Part shown: positions 59,767 to 64,000 of the stretch, one piece after another
Position numbering within the stretch: position 1 is the stretch's first letter
Layout of the letters: each line of letters opens with the position of its first letter
Source: Actinospica sp035493475
GTDB lineage: Bacteria > Actinomycetota > Actinomycetes > Streptomycetales > Catenulisporaceae
Direction: 5' to 3'
Assembly (NCBI GenBank): GCA_035493475.1
Contig: DATJIF010000155.1
Location: 62,001 to 126,000, forward strand
Length of the DNA stretch: 64,000 nt
The notes under the pieces: generated by a model
Seen by the model: only the letters and a program-made list of their open reading frames with translations
Told to the model about the DNA's origin: nothing
Databases searched by the model: none
Translations under genes and position numbers: made by a program

Positions 59767-60927
59767 ATGGACAAGGCGCTGACACCGGCGCGGCCGGGGC
59801 CCCGCTACGCCGTCGCGGGCAGCGGCGCGATCGCCTCGACCGGGCGCAACGCGCCCGAGCTCTACGAGGCGCTGTGCGCCGCGCGGAGCGGCCTGGCGCC
59901 GCTGCGCGGTTTCGACGCGGACCGGTTCAGGGCGCGGCACGCCTACGAGATCGACGACCGCCCGGGCCGCGACGTGCCGGGCCGGGCCACGGCCTGGCTG
60001 CTCGAGGCGATCGCCGAGGCGCTCGCGTCCGCCGGGCTCGGCGAGGACCTCTCCGAGATCCCCGTCTTCGTGGGCACCGGCCTGCGCGAGCTGCGCTCCG
60101 CCGAACTGTGGTGGACCGAGGGCGCGCCCTTCCCCGCGCGGCGGCTGCACTTCGGCCCCGCGCTCGCCGAACGGTTCGGCGCGGTCGAGACGTACACCGT
60201 CAACAACGCCTGCTCGGCCTCGCTCTACGCGCTCGCCCTCGCCGCCGACCGGCTGGCGACCGGCGAGCAGGACGTGGTCGTGGCGGCCGGGGTCGACTCG
60301 ATCACGGCGAGCATGTTCGGGCTGCTCGACCGGGTGCACGCGGAACCGGTGGACCGGGTGCGGCCGTTCGACCGCAACCGGCGCGGGGTGCTGATGGGCG
60401 ACGGCGCGGCGGCCGTGGTGCTGCGCCGCACCGCGGAGCGGCCGCTCGCCTGGCTGCGCTCGGTGGCGGTGAACTGCGACGCCTTCCACGTCACCGCCCC
60501 GGACGGCGCCGGCGTGGCCGCCGCGATCGAGCGGGCGCACGGGCTGGCCGGTCTCGATCCGGCCCAGATCGACCTCGTCTTCGCGCACGGCACCGGCACC
60601 CTGCTCAACGACGAGGTCGAGGCCGGCGCGCTGACCAAGGTCTTCGACGTCTCCACCGGGCAGGGGCCGCTGGTCACGGCGATCAAGTCGATGACCGGGC
60701 ACACCTCCGGCGGGTCCGGGCTGATGAGCCTCGTCGTGGCGGTCGAGACGCTGCGCCACGGCCGGATCCCGCCGACGGTGGGCCTCGAGGAGCCGGTCCC
60801 CGACGCGGAGGGCCTGCGCTTCGTCACCGGCGAGGCGCTGCGTTCCGACGTGCGCCGCGTGCAGGTGGACGCGTTCGGCTTCGGCGGCGTCAACGCCGTG
60901 GCCGTGCTCGAGAAGGCGGGGCTGTGA
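59767..60927 (+). CDS. Second beta-ketoacyl synthase, intact
   Basis: This 386-residue ketosynthase keeps Cys149 (VNNACSASLY), His274 (FAHGTGTLLND) and His312 (KSMTGHTSGG). It is clearly diverged from the first one (KS1) and shorter, but not a chain-length factor, because the active-site Cys is retained. It may work on a different chain or pair with the defective third copy. The stop overlaps the next ATG (TGATG). Confidence 0.92.
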   Translation: MDKALTPARPGPRYAVAGSGAIASTGRNAPELYEALCAARSGLAPLRGFDADRFRARHAYEIDDRPGRDVPGRATAWLLEAIAEALASAGLGEDLSEIPVFVGTGLRELRSAELWWTEGAPFPARRLHFGPALAERFGAVETYTVNNACSASLYALALAADRLATGEQDVVVAAGVDSITASMFGLLDRVHAEPVDRVRPFDRNRRGVLMGDGAAAVVLRRTAERPLAWLRSVAVNCDAFHVTAPDGAGVAAAIERAHGLAGLDPAQIDLVFAHGTGTLLNDEVEAGALTKVFDVSTGQGPLVTAIKSMTGHTSGGSGLMSLVVAVETLRHGRIPPTVGLEEPVPDAEGLRFVTGEALRSDVRRVQVDAFGFGGVNAVAVLEKAGL

Positions 60928-61913
60928 TGGAGGTCGCCGTGACCGGACTGAGCGTCGCCGGTGCCGGGTTGAGCGAGCCGGAGGACCTGTGGCGGCGGAT
61001 GGGTACGCGCGGCGCCGACGGCACGCCGGCCGCGCCCGAACCGTATGACCCGACGCCCGAACTCGGCCGCGGTATGCGCTACAAGGACCGCGCGACGAAG
61101 CTCGCGCTGCTCGCGGCGGACCGCGCGCTGCGGTCCGCGGGCGGCGGCGAGGACCGGCCGGGGCGCGCGGAGACGACCGCCGTGGTGGCCAGCTCGAACT
61201 TCGGCAACCTCGACACGGTGTGCGAGGCGGCCTCCGTCATCGCCCGGAGCTCGGTGTCCGAGACCAGCGCGATGGAGCTGCCGAACGCGTCGAGCAACGT
61301 GATCGGCTCGTCCATCGCGATCCGGCACGGGCTGCGCGGCCCGAACGTGATGCTGTGCAACGGCGCGGCCTCCGGACTGGACGCGGTGCACCTGGCCCGC
61401 ACCCTGCTGGCCGCGGGGCGCGCCGACCGGGTCCTGGTCGTCGGGACCGAGGCCGCGGGCGCCGCGGTGGCGCGCTGGCACGGACTGAGCACGCAAGAGC
61501 TCTTCGACGGCGCCGCGGCGCTGGTGCTCGAGGACGCCGCGGCGGCCGCGGCGGACGGCAGGCCGGTTCGCGTCCTGGTCGACGCGTTCAGCCGGCGGCT
61601 CGGCGCGCGCGCCTCGGCGAGCGCCGCGCTCGCCGGCGGTGCGGCCAAGCCCTCGCTCTGGCTCACCGGCGGCTGTCCGGATCCCGACGAGACGCGGGAG
61701 GGCCCGGACCCGGCGCCCGCCTGGGGACTGCCGCCCTGGCGCGACGTGGAGGCGGTGTTCGGCCCGGCCTTCGGCGCGCTCGGCGTGCTCCAGGCGGTGG
61801 CCGCCGCGCACCGGATCGCCGGGCACGGCGATCCCGCGGTGCTGGTCACCGCGGGCGGCGGCACCGCCGAGGCGGCGGCCTCCCTGCTGCTCACGTCGGC
61901 GGGCCCGGCATGA
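60927..61913 (+). CDS. Ketosynthase-like protein lacking all catalytic residues
   Basis: This 328-residue protein is a thiolase-fold ketosynthase homologue (MEVAVTGLSVAGAG at the start). At the nucleophile position it reads N-G-A-A-S-G, with Ala147 replacing Cys; a nearby Cys144 is out of register. The HGTGT and KSxxGH motifs are absent and the region between them is shortened. It therefore cannot condense on its own. It may act like a chain-length factor (KS-beta) or as a scaffold for KS1 or KS2. It overlaps both neighbours by a few nt. Confidence 0.87.
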   Translation: MEVAVTGLSVAGAGLSEPEDLWRRMGTRGADGTPAAPEPYDPTPELGRGMRYKDRATKLALLAADRALRSAGGGEDRPGRAETTAVVASSNFGNLDTVCEAASVIARSSVSETSAMELPNASSNVIGSSIAIRHGLRGPNVMLCNGAASGLDAVHLARTLLAAGRADRVLVVGTEAAGAAVARWHGLSTQELFDGAAALVLEDAAAAAADGRPVRVLVDAFSRRLGARASASAALAGGAAKPSLWLTGGCPDPDETREGPDPAPAWGLPPWRDVEAVFGPAFGALGVLQAVAAAHRIAGHGDPAVLVTAGGGTAEAAASLLLTSAGPA

Positions 61914-62716
61914 GCGCGCCGCCGCAGCTGCCGGTGCGGTGCCGCAGGGCCGGCGCGGGACGGGCGGTGCAGCGCGTCCTGCTGCTGCACGGCATGGGCG
62001 GCGGGGTCGGCGTCTGGGATCCGATGGACGAGGCCATGGCCGCCGGCTTCGAACTGTGGGACTGCGAGCTGCCCTGGTCGATGGGCGCGTCTCCGCGCTG
62101 GGCCTTCGACCGGGATCCGGCGGCCTGGCTGACCGCCGCCGTGGACGGCTTCGTGCGCGCCACCTACGCGCCGCCGGACCTGATCGTGGCCCATTCCTTC
62201 GCCGCCAACCTGGCGCTGGAGGCGGCCGGAACGCCGGCGGGTCCGGGCAGCGTGCCGACCGTGCTCGTCAACCCGTTCTTCCGTCCCGCGCCGGAGGACT
62301 TCGAGTGGGGCTCGATCGCGCACTACGCCCGGGGTTTCCAGCGCATGTTCGACGAGGGACTGCGGCTGCGCGCCGGGGCCAGGTTCACCGATGCGGAGCG
62401 GGAGCGGCTCGCCGAACGGCTGTGCGTGCTCACCGGTCCCTACCCGTGGCTGCGCTTCTACGACGTCTTCCTGCGCGCCGCGCTGCGCGGGTTCGAGGAG
62501 TTCACCGCGCCGACCCTGCTGGTCGGCGGAGACCAGGACCGGGGGGCCGAACCCGAGGGCGTGCGCGCGCTCGGCCGGCGGATCCCGAACGCCCGCGTCG
62601 AGATCCTCGACCAGTGCGGCCATTTCCCGATGATCGAGCAGCCCGGCCGCCTGGCCGGCCTGCTCGCGGAGTTCGCCCAGCAGGGCGAGCCCGCCGTCCC
62701 AGCATCAGCATCCTGA
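61910..62716 (+). CDS. Alpha/beta-fold hydrolase
   Basis: This 268-residue alpha/beta hydrolase has the oxyanion motif LLHGMGGG, the nucleophile elbow A-H-S-F-A, Asp in GGDQDRG and His in QCGHFP. In this operon it could be a thioesterase or cyclase that releases the chain from the carrier protein, which is an inference from context. ATG at 61910 overlaps the stop of the preceding gene by 4 nt. Confidence 0.88.
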   Translation: MSAPPQLPVRCRRAGAGRAVQRVLLLHGMGGGVGVWDPMDEAMAAGFELWDCELPWSMGASPRWAFDRDPAAWLTAAVDGFVRATYAPPDLIVAHSFAANLALEAAGTPAGPGSVPTVLVNPFFRPAPEDFEWGSIAHYARGFQRMFDEGLRLRAGARFTDAERERLAERLCVLTGPYPWLRFYDVFLRAALRGFEEFTAPTLLVGGDQDRGAEPEGVRALGRRIPNARVEILDQCGHFPMIEQPGRLAGLLAEFAQQGEPAVPASAS

Positions 62717-62733
62717 GCTAAGGAGTCGAACCG

Positions 62734-63729
62734 ATGACCGCAGCAGCCGGGCTCACGGCGGCGGAGCCCACCACGGTGCGCCTGCGCCCCCGGTACGAGG
62801 GCTCGAACATCTGCACCTGGATCGGATTCAAGCACGTGAACTACCTGGTGGAGGAGGCCGTCCTCGATCACCTGCGGGTGCGCGGGCTGGCCGCCCGCCG
62901 GCTGTACGAGGAGCACGGCCTGTGCGTCGAGCTCGTCGACCTCGACACCCGGATCGGCTCCGCCTTCCACATGGACGACGAAGTCGTCGCCGAGGTCCTG
63001 CCGCGGACCAGGCCGGAGGACACCGAGATGCGGCTGACCGTCAAGCTCGCCGCGGTCCGGGCCGACGGGCCGGTGCACGGCGCCAGCGCCAAGGTGGGCG
63101 TCGTGCTGCGCCGCGACACCCGCGGCGGCGCGGCCGAACCGGTGCCCGCCGAACTCGAGCGTTTCGTCGTCGACCGCATCGACCGCGAGGCGGGCAAGCA
63201 GGCTCCCCCCGTCCCCGCCCTGCCGAGCGCGTACGCGGTCGGGCGCGGCGCCGTGGGCGTCGGCGCGGTCGGCGGCGACCCGCTGCTGACCGAGCTGGCG
63301 CGGGACGCCAACTCCTTCGTGTGGCGCTGGCGCATCCCGTACCCGTACTGCCATTTCACCGAGCGGCTGCAGATGTCCGGCTACCTGCGGCAGATGGAGG
63401 AGGTGGTCGACCTGTTCCTGGCCGACCGCGGCGTGTCGATCAGGACCCTGCTCGATCAGCAGAACTGGATCCCGGTGGTGCCGCACTCCTCGATCACCCT
63501 GCTCGACGAGGCGCTGATGGAGGAGGAGCTCTACACCGTCTTCACCGTCGAAGAGGTCTTCAAGAACTTCACCTACACGGCGCGGATGGACTGCTACGTC
63601 GTGCGCGACGGGGCGCTGGTGCGCACGGCCACCGGCCGGATCACCCACGGTTACGCGGTGATCGAGAACCGCCGCGACTGGTCCCTGGTCGACTTCGACG
63701 AGCGGATGCTCGCCGCCCTGGCCGGCTGA
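62734..63729 (+). CDS. Double-hotdog-fold thioesterase/dehydratase-like protein
   Basis: This 331-residue protein consists of two hotdog-like halves. The first (about 18-135) has WIGFKHVNYLVEEA and GSAFHMDDEV; the second (about 195-331) has QMSGYLRQMEEVVDLFL and VFKNFTYTARMD. Hotdog folds include thioesterases and 3-hydroxyacyl dehydratases, so it may hydrolyse or dehydrate a carrier-bound intermediate. I do not recognise a closer family. AAGGAG at 62720-62725 suits ATG 62734. Confidence 0.8.
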   Translation: MTAAAGLTAAEPTTVRLRPRYEGSNICTWIGFKHVNYLVEEAVLDHLRVRGLAARRLYEEHGLCVELVDLDTRIGSAFHMDDEVVAEVLPRTRPEDTEMRLTVKLAAVRADGPVHGASAKVGVVLRRDTRGGAAEPVPAELERFVVDRIDREAGKQAPPVPALPSAYAVGRGAVGVGAVGGDPLLTELARDANSFVWRWRIPYPYCHFTERLQMSGYLRQMEEVVDLFLADRGVSIRTLLDQQNWIPVVPHSSITLLDEALMEEELYTVFTVEEVFKNFTYTARMDCYVVRDGALVRTATGRITHGYAVIENRRDWSLVDFDERMLAALAG

Positions 63730-63741
63730 GGGAGCGCCCGG

Positions 63742-64000
63742 GTGAGCGCGCGCGGCCGGTTCCTGCTGGTGGAGTCGGTGGGCCGGTGGGCCGACCGCGG
63801 CGGGCGGTTCCCGCGGTCCGCCGCGGTGCTGGCCGAGTCCGGCGCCGAGACGGTGCTGTGCCTGGTCGGCGACGGGGTCAGCCGCGCGGGCGGCCCCGCC
63901 CCGGAGCTCGAGCGGCTGCTCGCGGCGGGCGGCCGCGTCTGGGCGGACCGGGCGGCGCTCGAGCGGCGCGCCCTGACACGGCTCCCGCGCGCCCGGGGCG
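63742..64000 (+). CDS. DsrE-like small protein (3' end outside window)
   Basis: This open frame starts with GTG at 63742 behind GGGAG and runs off the right edge; 86 residues are visible. Segments FLLVESVGRWADRGG, VLCLVGDGVSRAGG and LERLLAAGGRVWAD resemble DsrE/DsrF/TusD-like proteins. Those have a Rossmann-like fold and sometimes relay sulfur by a Cys. The only visible Cys is in VLCLVG. It continues the biosynthetic operon, 12 nt after the hotdog gene. Confidence 0.6.
   Translation, partial: MSARGRFLLVESVGRWADRGGRFPRSAAVLAESGAETVLCLVGDGVSRAGGPAPELERLLAAGGRVWADRAALERRALTRLPRARG

Noticed and set aside
1..64000. CRISPR arrays, tRNA/rRNA genes and insertion sequences
   Set aside because: No regularly spaced short repeats, no tRNA-like cloverleaf, no rRNA similarity and no transposase were found on reading the window.

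Overview
The window is high-GC (about 70% or more), gene-dense DNA with frequent GTG starts, many 4-nt start/stop overlaps, Tat and Sec secreted multi-domain glycoside hydrolases, LacI/GntR/TetR/LuxR regulators and a Mycobacterium-type SthA. This fits a soil-dwelling filamentous actinomycete (Streptomyces- or Catenulispora-like). The exact genus cannot be told from the sequence alone. No rRNA, tRNA, CRISPR array or insertion sequence was seen.

Layout. 1-7.4 kb: a Tat-exported GH2 glycosidase (3' end cut by the window edge), an MBL-fold hydrolase, a UBP-type zinc-finger protein and a secreted GH18 chitinase behind a DasR-like box. 6.7-13.4 kb: a GntR regulator diverging from a sarcosine catabolism operon (glyA-soxBDAG). 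13.3-23.5 kb: mixed genes, including an MmyB-like regulator, an alpha/beta hydrolase, a YfcC transporter with M20 peptidase, sthA, a G1 glutamic peptidase, a roadblock protein, an ArsR regulator and a GNAT-like protein. 23.6-25.3 kb: a zinc-starvation block (cysteine-free L33 and L28 plus an Mrf-like COG0523 protein) around a Zur-like box. 25.4-31.3 kb: a SigE-family sigma factor with a membrane partner, an SDR/TetR pair with a striking inverted repeat, and a large LuxR/AAA regulator. 31.4-33.3 kb: a lower-GC island with a Shedu-like nuclease, a small unknown gene and a gene-poor stretch.

33.3-52.0 kb is a carbohydrate locus. It holds a secreted clan-A multi-domain glycosidase, a solute-binding protein with two permeases (no ATPase), a GH36-like glycosidase, a Gfo/Idh/MocA oxidoreductase, a LacI regulator, a galactonate-dehydratase-like enolase, a uronate-dehydrogenase-like SDR, an acetylxylan-esterase-like enzyme, a nucleoside-hydrolase-like protein, a 2-keto-3-deoxy-sugar-acid kinase, a KDPG-type aldolase and an SGNH esterase. 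Four related 18-bp palindromes (TGGGAAACCGGTTTTCCA type) mark its control regions, so it looks like one LacI regulon. It would take an imported, deacetylated glycoside through oxidation, dehydration, phosphorylation and aldol cleavage to pyruvate and glyceraldehyde 3-phosphate.

52.0 kb to the right edge is regulatory genes, an MFS exporter and the start of a biosynthetic gene cluster. A flavin monooxygenase diverges from an operon of a 2Fe-2S reductase, an acyl carrier protein, two intact ketosynthases, a third ketosynthase-like protein without the catalytic residues, an alpha/beta hydrolase, a double-hotdog protein and a DsrE-like protein cut by the window end. I do not recognise the product. 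This cluster is the best candidate for an undescribed system.
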